Part shown: positions 7,278 through 14,121 of the stretch, one piece after another
Position numbering within the stretch: position 1 is the stretch's first letter
Layout: each line of letters starts with the position of its first letter
From: a virus
Strand: one strand, 5' to 3'
Length of the DNA stretch: 20,202 bases
IMG/VR virus record: IMGVR_UViG_3300020416_000079
Span: 1-20,202 of that record
The notes under the pieces: model-generated
The model's database searches: none
What the model saw: only the letters and a program-made list of their open reading frames with translations
What the model was told of the DNA's origin: nothing
Translations under genes and position numbers: made by a program

Positions 7278-7938
7278 TTGATTGTTTTACTGGTGGTGTT
7301 AATTTTATACTATCGTTTCTAGATTCATCTCTCATATTCTTAAACTCTCCTAAAGATTTTAATAAAACTAATGCTTCTTGAAATTTACTTTCGTATAATC
7401 CTATCGTATTAGGGTCTTGTTTCATATATACTGCTGCTTCAACTAATGCACCGTACAGCAAAGCATTAGGAGCATTATCTGAAAGCCAACTTTTACCGTC
7501 CGAAGCTAATGAAGTTACAGAAGCGGGTCTATAATAGTAATGTAGTTCGAATGTGTAATTAGAATTAGGGGTTGGAGCTAAAATAAAAGTATTATCATCA
7601 AATAATCCATAGTAAAGGGGTTCTCCAGTAGTACTAGCGTTTGGAGTGTAATCTCTTATAAACGAAACGTGTTTTAACAATAAATAATTATAATTATTAC
7701 TTGAATCTATTACAGCTAAACTATACGGAGATAAAAAATCACTAGGAGTGGCTAAATAAGTATTACTCGCAGTAGCTGTACCCGTTACATTTTTTCTAAA
7801 AACGGGTAATTGTACTGTTTTTAAAATCCTTTCTTCAGCTGTTTTTATAAAATTATCTAAGTTATTTACGAAAGAAGTTTCAGAATAGTCAGAGTAATCC
7901 TGAATAGCCGTTTTTAATTGTGTGTAAGTAAAACTCAT
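7270..7938 (-). CDS. Head-to-tail adaptor-like protein (SU10-type)
   Basis: The 222-residue protein begins MSFTYTQLKTAIQDYSDYSE, then FIKTAEERILKTVQLP. It has a central beta insertion with FRKNVTGTATA, YLATPSDFLS and TFELHYYYRPA, and then a helical C-terminal half (ALLYGALVEAAVYMKQDP ... FQEALVLL). This layout, helix, beta domain with PTPNSNYTFEL and back to helix, matches adaptor proteins of short-tailed phages such as SU10. In those phages twelve copies connect the portal to the nozzle. The charged C-terminal tail is typical of proteins that insert between portal subunits. The assignment is by remembered family pattern. A second adaptor-like gene lies at 8769-9440, so the two may divide the job or form successive rings. 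Confidence 0.75.
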   Translation of the reverse strand: MSFTYTQLKTAIQDYSDYSETSFVNNLDNFIKTAEERILKTVQLPVFRKNVTGTATASNTYLATPSDFLSPYSLAVIDSSNNYNYLLLKHVSFIRDYTPNASTTGEPLYYGLFDDNTFILAPTPNSNYTFELHYYYRPASVTSLASDGKSWLSDNAPNALLYGALVEAAVYMKQDPNTIGLYESKFQEALVLLKSLGEFKNMRDESRNDSIKLTPPVKQSNV

Positions 7939-7956
7939 AATTAAATTATACTCTGA

Positions 7957-8769
7957 TTATGGAGTATTAGCTTGTCCTCCCATACCAGAATGATTTGTAC
8001 AATAATAATAAAGGGTTGGGGCTCCTACCGCAACAGTTATTTGTGTATAAGCTCCTGAACTTCCAGGGGTTCCATTAGTAGTGACTCCTGTTGTATATTC
8101 TGTGCCTCCGCCATGACTACCATTAGAAGTAGTGGAAAATCTTAATGGATGTCCAGAATTAGATGAATCAGATTGGTCGAATCTGTATATGCTACCTTCA
8201 GACAAATTTAAAGTAGGGTATACAACTCCATCTATGTAGTATCTGTTTGCTCCTGAATAAGAGGCTACAGTAACCGCATATTCTGTGTAATTAGTATTAA
8301 TAGTAGGTGTTCCTAAACTAGATGTACCAGCTTGTCCCGTTACTTGATAAGTGGAATCTATATTCCCACTTACTACAATACTACCTAAACTTGAAGAAAG
8401 TAAAAAAGAATTAGTGCTTACTGTTTGACTTCCATCTGCTACAGAAACGATTAGATTACCGACAGAGCTTGTTACAGCGAATAAAGAAAATTTAGTTCCT
8501 ATTAAATCTTCATTAGGGTTGACATTTCCTGGATTATCCGTAAAAACTCTACCTAACTGTGCTTGAGGTAAAGATACTTCGGTTCTGGGTTGGAATAATG
8601 CCTCTGAATCTACTGTTAAAAACGGAGGGTCATTTTGTGGGTGTTTAGGCTCGTAACATTCTTCACAAACTCTGTTGCCTTTCCAAGTTACTTTTGCTGT
8701 TGTGTATGGGTATGCAAAGCCACAGGTATCGCATATAAATTTTGCATATTTACCAGAAGCGTAAGCCAT
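7957..8769 (-). CDS. Virion protein with zinc-finger-like N-terminus and cupredoxin-like (type-1 copper) C-terminus
   Basis: The 270-residue protein has three parts. Residues 10-40 carry two Cys pairs (CDTC at 13-16, CEEC at 35-38), a zinc ribbon pattern. Residues 85-155 hold two beta repeats, including VTGQAGTSSLGT, related to the repeat protein at 2765-3679. Residues 160-270 end in a cupredoxin-like segment: SGHPLRF gives H207, and YYYCTNHSGMGG gives C257, H260 and M263. The spacing Cys-x2-His-x2-Met equals the short copper loop of amicyanin, and the upstream His is the expected fourth ligand. The domain is known to me from marine phages without a proven function. Copper binding is inferred from the ligand set. 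It overlaps the adaptor-like gene by one base, so it is probably made with neck and tail proteins. Confidence 0.8.
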   Translation of the reverse strand: MAYASGKYAKFICDTCGFAYPYTTAKVTWKGNRVCEECYEPKHPQNDPPFLTVDSEALFQPRTEVSLPQAQLGRVFTDNPGNVNPNEDLIGTKFSLFAVTSSVGNLIVSVADGSQTVSTNSFLLSSSLGSIVVSGNIDSTYQVTGQAGTSSLGTPTINTNYTEYAVTVASYSGANRYYIDGVVYPTLNLSEGSIYRFDQSDSSNSGHPLRFSTTSNGSHGGGTEYTTGVTTNGTPGSSGAYTQITVAVGAPTLYYYCTNHSGMGGQANTP

Positions 8770-9440
8770 TAGATATATTGTTGTTTCGGTACTATCCTAA
8801 CAGAAGACCTATCTTCGTCATATTTTAAGGCATTCTGTAAATCTTGTTCATATTGTTGTTTTATTAAAGGTGCTTTTTGTACGTTCTTTTTTAGACATAA
8901 ATAATATGCTAACCCAGAAGCTAAACAAGGCATAAATCTACTTGGTATATCTACATCATTCACAGAAGCGGTAGAATCTTCTATTCTTCTCCAAACATAG
9001 TAAATGAGTTTGTCGGTTGAATTCTCTGGTGTTGGATAAATGTGTATTACTGGTGTTTTAACTCTTTCTAACCAAAACTGTGTTGGTCTAGCTTGAGTTG
9101 ATTTTTGTGGTATTCTAATATATTCGTTTCTATCTATACGCTCCATATTATGGTCGGTTGTTACTCCGTTTTCAGTTTTACTGATATAAGCGTCTAATAT
9201 ATCTATGTCATATGAGTTTATTGTGTATTCATTAGTACCTTGTGTTAAGTCTTGGGTAACTTTAGATACTTCCCACATTTGAATACCTCTGTTTGACCAA
9301 TCGGCAAACATTATATTCATTGAACGTCGTGCAGTAACCGCGTCGTAAGAGGTACGAACTTCCATACCTGCAAGTTCGTAAGCCTCTTCGATAGCGGTTG
9401 CTACATCTAAACTAAATGCTCTAGTTCCAGAAGTTGCCAT
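8769..9440 (-). CDS. Tail accessory/adaptor protein, P22 gp4-like
   Basis: The 223-residue protein opens with a helical region containing AIEEAYELAGMEVRTSYDAV, then MFADWSNRGIQMW, close to the pattern of P22 gp4-like proteins that seal the portal after packaging. A beta segment follows (NEYTINSYDIDILDAYIS), then RPTQFWLERVKTPVIHIYP, and a helical end with LASGLAYYLCLKK. The first 90 residues are the most convincing part. The C-terminal extension is longer than in P22 gp4 (166 residues). It is located downstream of capsid genes and directly before the copper-site protein. It would act at the head-tail joint. It could also be described as a generic phage adaptor. Confidence 0.75.
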   Translation of the reverse strand: MATSGTRAFSLDVATAIEEAYELAGMEVRTSYDAVTARRSMNIMFADWSNRGIQMWEVSKVTQDLTQGTNEYTINSYDIDILDAYISKTENGVTTDHNMERIDRNEYIRIPQKSTQARPTQFWLERVKTPVIHIYPTPENSTDKLIYYVWRRIEDSTASVNDVDIPSRFMPCLASGLAYYLCLKKNVQKAPLIKQQYEQDLQNALKYDEDRSSVRIVPKQQYI

Positions 9441-9441
9441 A

Positions 9442-9768
9442 TTAAGAAACGTATGCTACAAAAAAGTCGCAGTTTGCTAATACGACATAAGCTCCAGTAC
9501 TAAATCTAACTCCGTCGCTTGGTAATCTTTGGTCAAATGATTCATTTGCCGCACTACCAAATTTAAACTCTATTAATAATTTAGTTCCAGAAGCACTAGT
9601 GCCATCATATATTTTTATACTAGCGTCAGCCGCACTTGTTTGAGCTTGAATGGACTTAATTCTTATAGGACCTAAGTTTGTGGCACTACCTGCACCACTA
9701 CCTATATATCCTTGAAGTTGTCCTGAACTCGTTAAAGGGACTGTTACTTTTACATCTGATGAATGCAT
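9442..9768 (-). CDS. Small virion structural protein
   Basis: The 108-residue protein is mostly beta-strand in pattern: VKVTVPLTSSGQLQGYIG, IRIKSIQAQTSAADASIKIYDG, then TKLLIEFKFGSA, and it ends YVVLANCDFFVAYVS. It resembles short structural proteins that marine phages encode after capsid genes. No enzyme, metal or membrane signature is seen. It stands one base before the gp4-like gene and 17 bases after the upstream gene, so it is in the same transcription unit. It may be a neck or decoration component. I would not assign anything more specific. Confidence 0.65.
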   Translation of the reverse strand: MHSSDVKVTVPLTSSGQLQGYIGSGAGSATNLGPIRIKSIQAQTSAADASIKIYDGTSASGTKLLIEFKFGSAANESFDQRLPSDGVRFSTGAYVVLANCDFFVAYVS

Positions 9769-9785
9769 TTTAAGCTCCTAAATTA

Positions 9786-10292
9786 TTACGCGTCAGCAAA
9801 TGGAGTAACTAAAGTTCCTGAACCTAAAGTAATACCTTCTACGGCATATTTAGCAGAAGCTATAGCTGTTACTGTTATTATACTTCCTGCAAGACCACCT
9901 TTAGTAGTACCGTTTAAAGTAATAACATCATTAGTTGCTCCAGATATAAAAGTTTTTCCAGTTGCATTATTTACACCTGTGTATAACCCTCCAACGAATT
10001 TATCTGTTCCGTCGGTTAATATATCTAAATCAGTAGCTGCTGTTTCTACTACGAAAGTAAAAGTAGCACCTAAGTTATTAGTTTGGTTTGGGTCGTCATC
10101 ACGTCCAGGAGCTGTTGCTACGATACTAGGTAAAGTGAATTTACCGTCAGCGTCGTTACACAACAAGATTTTACCTGCGTGAGCGTCTACTGTTAAAGTT
10201 GTGTCAGCTGTTAAGCTAACTGCGTTTGCATTTCCTGCGGAAATAAAACCAGCAAGTGACCTTACTGGACCTGAAAATGTTGATTTTGCCAT
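9786..10292 (-). CDS. Capsid-associated or decoration protein candidate
   Basis: The 168-residue protein begins MAKSTFSGPVRSLAGFI and is rich in Thr, Gly and Ala with alternating strands: LTVDAHAGKILLCNDADGKF, ATFTFVVETA, NDVITLNGTTKGG. It ends SGTLVTPFADA. It has no signal peptide or catalytic motif. A strong ribosome site (AGGAGG, five bases before the ATG) and its position as the first gene after the capsid terminator suggest an abundant product. By analogy with marine phages it may be a head decoration or fibre-base protein. That is inference. Confidence 0.65.
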   Translation of the reverse strand: MAKSTFSGPVRSLAGFISAGNANAVSLTADTTLTVDAHAGKILLCNDADGKFTLPSIVATAPGRDDDPNQTNNLGATFTFVVETAATDLDILTDGTDKFVGGLYTGVNNATGKTFISGATNDVITLNGTTKGGLAGSIITVTAIASAKYAVEGITLGSGTLVTPFADA

Positions 10293-10347
10293 TTTTTCCT
10301 CCTAAAAGAAAAATACTCTATAGTCTTGGCTTGTCTGCTAGGTCAGT

Positions 10348-10365
10348 CTATAGAATAAGTTATTA
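10348..10365 (-). promoter_or_regulatory. T7-promoter-like motif upstream of the 9786-10292 gene
   Basis: On the minus strand the 18 bases match the ends of the T7 RNA polymerase promoter core at the right distance: TAATA at 10365-10361 and CTATAG at 10353-10348, with seven unmatched bases between. It lies just after the capsid terminator and 55 bases before the next start codon, where a restart promoter would be useful. The middle specificity bases do not match T7, and no phage RNA polymerase gene is in the window, so it is only a candidate. Confidence 0.3.
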
Positions 10366-10370
10366 CCTAG

Positions 10371-10401
10371 TTTGGTAAAGTCTATCTTGTTTTTTACCAA
10401 A
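10371..10401. repeat. Nine-base inverted repeat in the intergenic region
   Basis: TTTGGTAAA (10371-10379) and TTTACCAAA (10393-10401) are perfect inverted copies with 13 bases between. The arm at 10393-10401 overlaps the T-run of the capsid terminator, so the RNA could fold in alternative ways. It could also be an operator-type protein site. Nothing in the window identifies a regulator. Confidence 0.45.
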
Positions 10402-10428
10402 AAGAAAGGGGAACCGAAGTTCCCCTTC
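10397..10428 (-). terminator. Intrinsic terminator after the major capsid gene, C(UUCG)G loop
   Basis: On the minus strand a perfect nine-base-pair stem (10427-10419 pairing with 10414-10406, core GGGGAAC/GTTCCCC) encloses TTCG closed by a C-G pair, an ultra-stable tetraloop. It is followed directly by a T-rich run (TCTTTTT). It begins 18 bases after the capsid stop codon. This is a textbook Rho-independent terminator. It should end most transcripts after the most highly needed virion protein and lower expression of the genes beyond. Confidence 0.9.
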
Positions 10429-10445
10429 CTACTAATCGTTTAAGA

Positions 10446-11354
10446 TTAAGCTCCAGGTGAGCCGAAGATTCCTCTCCAGTCACTGAAACCAAAACTGTAA
10501 CGTTCTCTAGCTTTGTATCTTACATTACCAGTTTCGAAGTCTCCTTCCATGCTGGTTGAAACTGGAGTTCTAACGAAATGTTTTAATCCGTTAGGAACAT
10601 CAGTTTTAATGAAGAAAGCGTCTGTGTCAGTTAGATAATTGTTGACAGTATAACCACCAGAAATCATTCCTAGATTTCTAATAGCGTTGATGTCATTATC
10701 TGAAGTTCCGACACGACCTTGAGATTCCATTAGTCTGTCTGCTACGAATTGTAGAGCAGGTGGAATTATTAGTCTTACTGCTTGTGCATTAACCTTTAAT
10801 CCTCTTTCATCTTTAAAATCAGCAATGTCAATCAATGCTTGTTCTAAAGAAGTTTCGTTAAGGTCTGCTGCTGTTGCAAGTTCATTTCTCAAATCACCTG
10901 CACCAACTGTTGGATGGTCTGTTGCACACAGTTCTTTTCCGTCACCACCAACAAAAGAAGAACTAAACGCATTGTTTAATACGTTAGCTGCTTTTACTTG
11001 TTTAGTTGTTGACATTGACCTAGCTAAAGCTCTTGTGTATCTGGAAGAAAGAGTATCGTAGAGATTATCTTCGATAGCTTCTTCTGTCAATGCAAAAGCT
11101 AATGCTACTGTTTCATGTGTGTAACGACTGGTCCACGCTTCCTGAGCAGTATCATAACTAACAGCTGCACCTTCACCTTTTACGGTTGCTTGACCAAAAC
11201 CAGAAAGCATAACTTCTTCTTCAAAAGCTCTATCAGAGTTTTCTGTGTCGAAGATAGCTTCGTGTTGGTTTTCATAACGGTCATACTCTAATCCAAAGAG
11301 AGCATGTAGACCAGGAACTAACTCTTTTACGAGTTGGGCTCTATTTATTGCCAT
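10446..11354 (-). CDS. Major capsid protein (HK97 fold, Mu gpT-like)
   Basis: The 302-residue protein has the features of a phage major head protein. It opens with MAINRAQLVKELVPGLHALF, then has FEEEVMLSGFGQATVKGEGA and HETVALAFALTEEAIED. The long helix region contains SRYTRALARSMSTTKQVKAANVLNNAF. A P-domain-like part holds LIIPPALQFVADRL, and it ends with YKARERYSFGFSDWRGIFGS, the conserved closing strand pattern of the Mu gpT-like group. There is no N-terminal delta domain, consistent with a separate scaffold gene upstream. It is preceded by AGGAGG and followed by a strong terminator. Its position after the scaffold and probable decoration genes fits. About 415 copies per T=7 head is usual for the fold; the T number here is unknown. 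Confidence 0.9.
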   Translation of the reverse strand: MAINRAQLVKELVPGLHALFGLEYDRYENQHEAIFDTENSDRAFEEEVMLSGFGQATVKGEGAAVSYDTAQEAWTSRYTHETVALAFALTEEAIEDNLYDTLSSRYTRALARSMSTTKQVKAANVLNNAFSSSFVGGDGKELCATDHPTVGAGDLRNELATAADLNETSLEQALIDIADFKDERGLKVNAQAVRLIIPPALQFVADRLMESQGRVGTSDNDINAIRNLGMISGGYTVNNYLTDTDAFFIKTDVPNGLKHFVRTPVSTSMEGDFETGNVRYKARERYSFGFSDWRGIFGSPGA

Positions 11355-11367
11355 GATGTCCTCCTAA

Positions 11368-11907
11368 TTAGACTGCAAATGTGTTAGTTGGGAAAGTAAA
11401 GTAAGCTCTAGCATTAGCTCCTATTGAGTTGCTTGGTGCTAGATTAAACCCTACACATAAAGCTACACCACTTGAAGTAGTTGCTGTTACACCTTCTTTA
11501 CTTCTGCCGTTTAATGTACTACCAGCAGTAGTTGATAAAGTGTATTTGTTACCAATAAAACTTACTGCAGGAGTTCCCGCTGTAAATTGAGCTTCGTATA
11601 CGATTCCAGGGTCATTGTATACAAGAGCTTTGGCGTCAGCACTACCTTGAGTAGCTGTGCTTCCTGTCCATACTTTAGAAAACGTAGGAGTTCCATCCGT
11701 TGCTGTAAAGAATACTCCGTAAAAAACACCTATAGGTGTATCAGTGGCTCCTGCTTGTTCAACATAGCCGCTTGATAAAGTTACCACGTCACCGCTAAAA
11801 ATAGAAGTGTTATATCCACTAGCTATTCTCATTTCAGCAGGTCTGATAGTACCACCATAGATGTGATATGCGGGAGTAAATCCATTAGGTGCGTCTGTAT
11901 TTGCCAT
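11368..11907 (-). CDS. Probable head decoration protein
   Basis: The 179-residue protein starts MANTDAPNGFTPAYHIYGG and has RPAEMRIASGYNTSIFSGDVV followed by TLSSGYVEQAG, GVFYGVFFTATDGTP and ANARAYFTFPTNTF. This set occurs in proteins found next to the capsid gene in many marine phages and is usually annotated as structural or decoration. It is beta-rich and globular in composition, with one Cys and no enzymatic motif. Only 13 bases separate it from the major capsid gene that follows. A capsid-surface role is likely but rests on synteny. Confidence 0.7.
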   Translation of the reverse strand: MANTDAPNGFTPAYHIYGGTIRPAEMRIASGYNTSIFSGDVVTLSSGYVEQAGATDTPIGVFYGVFFTATDGTPTFSKVWTGSTATQGSADAKALVYNDPGIVYEAQFTAGTPAVSFIGNKYTLSTTAGSTLNGRSKEGVTATTSSGVALCVGFNLAPSNSIGANARAYFTFPTNTFAV

Positions 11908-11938
11908 TTTATTTTTACCTCTTTATATTAAATACAAA

Positions 11939-12439
11939 TTAATCACTTTCGGAATTTTTCCTACTACCAAATGCGACTTTAGATGACCTTTGGATATCAC
12001 TATCTTTCAAAGGCATTTTAGGGTCGCTTTCTCGCAAGAAGTTTTGGTCTACACCGCTCATAGCGTCTCTGGCTTGGCTATTAAAGTAAGCGTTACGCTC
12101 GTCTGCAGTTTCGACTGGAACTTTTGCAAGTATTAAACCTCCAACTCCTATTACTCCTTTATTAGCTCCGTTCTCTACGGTAGGTGCTTCAAAATTAGGA
12201 TAATCTTCTGCTCTCACAGGTTCATATCCTTCTCTAATACGTTTAGACATATTAGATTTATCGTCGCTTCCTCTTGTAGATTCACGAATCCACCTGAACT
12301 GATATCCAGGAGGTGCTTCGGGTGCGTCCAACATGGACGGGGGTTGCCAAGGTCTTCTGCGAGTTTGAGATTCTCGTGTCTCTGCAGAACGTGAGTTTCG
12401 CTCTGGGCTGACTTCTGGGTTTTTAATATCATCTGTCAT
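11939..12439 (-). CDS. Capsid-region protein of unknown function
   Basis: The 166-residue product is hydrophilic and probably partly disordered. An N-terminal Arg/Glu/Ser-rich segment is followed by RRPWQPPSMLDAPEAPPGY and QFRWIRESTRG. The acidic and proline-rich core (GYEPVRAEDYPNF) follows, then a GVGGLILAKVP strand and the helical VETADERNAYFNSQARDAM. The WQPPSMLD...PPGYQFRWIR pattern recurs in marine phages between scaffold and capsid genes, but I know of no assigned function. The gene is one base after the scaffold gene, so it may take part in procapsid assembly. It could be a second scaffold-like or minor capsid protein. Confidence 0.65.
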   Translation of the reverse strand: MTDDIKNPEVSPERNSRSAETRESQTRRRPWQPPSMLDAPEAPPGYQFRWIRESTRGSDDKSNMSKRIREGYEPVRAEDYPNFEAPTVENGANKGVIGVGGLILAKVPVETADERNAYFNSQARDAMSGVDQNFLRESDPKMPLKDSDIQRSSKVAFGSRKNSESD

Positions 12440-12440
12440 T

Positions 12441-13325
12441 TTATACTCCTTTTTCTATATGTTTAGCATATTCTTCAAGCGGAACATTAAGTCTTTTAGC
12501 TATTGCTACTTGACTCGGTGTCAGCTTGACCTTGCGTGACGCTTTTCTGCCACTAGCACCTCTGCTAGAGGCGGCAACTTGTTGCACGGGTTTAGGTTGC
12601 TCTTCTGAAAACTTGTTTGGATAGATGTCTCTCATACCTAAATCTATTTTTTCATAATATTCATCAGATTGTGGGTCAACACCTGAATCCACTAATTCTT
12701 TATGTAATCCGAAAGCAGTAAACGTCATGGTTTGGTCTTCTCCGAACCATTTGTTTTTAGAAGCCCATTCTTCAGCTTTAGGGTCAGGTTGTGGTTGAGG
12801 TTGTGAATACTGCTGTGGAGCAGTGTACTCAGTTTCAACTTTTTCTTCATTTTCTTCTCTAAGCTGTTGTTGTGCAGATAACCTTCTAAAGTTTTCAGCT
12901 TCAGCGGCTGCTCTAGATAGATTTTCTGTGGCGACTGTAATCGCTTCTGCATTTTGTGCTTCATTTGCTTCTCTGAGCTCAATTTTGGCTCTTTCGAGGT
13001 CAGATTGTATCCTATTTTCATACTCTTTGAAAAGGGATGAGTCAGAACTTTTTAATTTACTTTTTAAATCAGAATTAGCACTATTTAAAGTTTCAGCGTA
13101 TTTTACAGCCTCGTCTCTTTGACGTTCTGCTTCACGCATTTTATAAGTTAGTTTATCAATACGTTTTTGTACTGAATCACTTATAGAATCTAATTCATCT
13201 TTAGTTTCTACTACTTCTGGTTCTTGTTCAGGCTCATCAACGATAGTATCGTCTACATCTGCCTCCCTTATATCAACTTCCCCTTCAGGAAGTTCTAGTT
13301 CTATTTTTTCTTCTTCTTGTTGCAT
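12441..13325 (-). CDS. Capsid scaffolding protein
   Basis: The 294-residue protein is highly charged and helical. The N-terminus is very acidic (about 1-45, many Glu/Asp), followed by a long coiled coil (about 48-165, with QKRIDKLTYKMREAERQRDE) and a Gln/Pro linker (YSQPQPQPDP). The C-terminus is basic, with SRGASGRKASRKVKL and then a small helix pair, LTPSQVAIAKRLNVPLEEYA. An acidic coiled coil ending in a basic helical hook that binds the capsid protein is the standard plan of phage scaffolds. Location between the chaperonin and capsid genes agrees. It has no protease domain, and no separate protease is seen. GGAGG lies four bases before the ATG. Confidence 0.8.
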   Translation of the reverse strand: MQQEEEKIELELPEGEVDIREADVDDTIVDEPEQEPEVVETKDELDSISDSVQKRIDKLTYKMREAERQRDEAVKYAETLNSANSDLKSKLKSSDSSLFKEYENRIQSDLERAKIELREANEAQNAEAITVATENLSRAAAEAENFRRLSAQQQLREENEEKVETEYTAPQQYSQPQPQPDPKAEEWASKNKWFGEDQTMTFTAFGLHKELVDSGVDPQSDEYYEKIDLGMRDIYPNKFSEEQPKPVQQVAASSRGASGRKASRKVKLTPSQVAIAKRLNVPLEEYAKHIEKGV

Positions 13326-13341
13326 GGTACCTCCTCCATGA

Positions 13342-13773
13342 TTATGATGATAGTATGTCTTCTGGATTATCGATAACTGCTAATATTTCGTCATCATTTA
13401 ACAGTCGCATATCGCCACCATCAATTTGAAAACGAGCACCAGCATATCTACCGAATATAACCCAATCTCCTTCCTTACACCAAGCTCCATCAGGAAATTT
13501 TCCTAAATCACCATAAGCGTCAGGTCCAAGAGATACGACATATCCAACAACGGTTGCTAACCTTTCTTTATCTACGGTCTGTGAAGCTAAGTGTATTCCA
13601 CCCTTAGTTATACTAGACATAGTGAAAGGTAATATTAAAATTCGATAACCCGTTGGTTTGGGTAATCGCTCTTTATGCGAGTCTAAGTTTTCGTGAGTGA
13701 TTTTTGGCTCCTGAGGAACAGGAGTTTTATCGCTACCGAAGTTTTCTACTCGGTCGGGAACAGTATTAGTCAT
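13342..13773 (-). CDS. Phage GroES-like co-chaperonin
   Basis: The 143-residue protein contains the GroES (cpn10) fold pattern: GYRILILPF at 42-50, the mobile loop ending KGGIHLA at 57-63, VVGYVVSLGPDAYGD, WCKEGDWVIFGRYAG and then LLNDDEILAVI. In the host it would cap GroEL in place of, or with, host GroES to help fold a large phage protein, in T4 the capsid protein through gp31. No GroEL is encoded here. I chose the ATG at 13773, because GGAGG is six bases upstream. A longer frame starts at 13818 but has no ribosome site. The start overlaps the previous gene by eight bases. About 35 extra N-terminal residues precede the fold. Confidence 0.85.
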   Translation of the reverse strand: MTNTVPDRVENFGSDKTPVPQEPKITHENLDSHKERLPKPTGYRILILPFTMSSITKGGIHLASQTVDKERLATVVGYVVSLGPDAYGDLGKFPDGAWCKEGDWVIFGRYAGARFQIDGGDMRLLNDDEILAVIDNPEDILSS

Positions 13774-13963
13774 TAACATCCTCCATATTAGAATGTAGGT
13801 CTTGAATTTCCTGTTCAATGAAATTCAATCCTGCGATTTGCCCTACTATCTTCTGGTATTGATTAAAGTCTTCAACACCTCCAACAGCAAGTGTCTGCGA
13901 AAGAGCTTCGCGTCTCTCTCGCACCTTACGGAGTAAATACTCCGTACCCATTATAAAATCCAT
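13766..13963 (-). CDS. Small helical phage protein, unknown function
   Basis: The 65-residue protein is a helical, heptad-like peptide: MGTEYLLRKVRERREAL, then VEDFNQYQKIVGQIAGLN and FIEQEIQDL. The pattern of a short EYL-type helix and then DFxxYxxxxGxxxGL recurs in small proteins of T7-like and marine phages between portal and scaffold genes. I know no firm function. Either the first or the fifth codon (both ATG) could be the start, and neither has an obvious ribosome site. The end overlaps the GroES-like start by eight bases, so the two are coupled. Confidence 0.7.
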   Translation of the reverse strand: MDFIMGTEYLLRKVRERREALSQTLAVGGVEDFNQYQKIVGQIAGLNFIEQEIQDLHSNMEDVND

Positions 13964-13966
13964 TAA

Positions 13967-14104
13967 TTACTTAATGTATCTATAAAACTTGTTTCCTTTA
14001 GTCGCTGCACCTGAGCCTTTTATTAAAATTTCCTCACCTACAACTTTCCCTTCGGAATCAGTAATCAACTTTGGTTGCTTTACTTCTTTTATCTTATTTT
14101 CCAT
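13967..14104 (-). CDS. 45-residue basic micro-protein
   Basis: A short ORF between the poly-lysine and 65-residue genes starts MENKIKEVKQPKLITDSEG and ends KFYRYIK. It reads ATG to TAA with three bases left before the next start. Composition is Lys-rich (11 Lys and 1 Arg of 45) with a beta-like centre (KVVGEEILIKGSG). No clear Shine-Dalgarno is seen, so the call relies on the tight fit and the coding-like composition. Function is unknown. Confidence 0.5.
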   Translation of the reverse strand: MENKIKEVKQPKLITDSEGKVVGEEILIKGSGAATKGNKFYRYIK

Positions 14105-14121
14105 AATCCGTGTATTATATG

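Noticed and set aside
9763-10182. Plus-strand open frame of 139 codons opposite the 9786-10292 gene
   Set aside because: It is antisense to a gene with a strong ribosome site and phage-like product. It is the only plus-strand frame of such size here, and all neighbours are on the minus strand.
10315-10353. Two CTATAG elements 30 bases apart as a larger palindrome
   Set aside because: Beyond the six-base ends the arms agree only in part, and CTATAG is itself a palindrome common in AT-rich DNA.
12725-13021. Second minus-strand frame within the scaffold gene, which might suggest an overlapping protein
   Set aside because: It is a Lys/Leu-rich shift of the coiled-coil codons with no ribosome site. 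An internal start in the scaffold frame would be more usual.
13774-13818. Upstream 15-codon extension of the GroES-like gene
   Set aside because: It lies inside the preceding gene without a ribosome site, while GGAGG stands six bases before the ATG at 13773. The extension has no GroES pattern.
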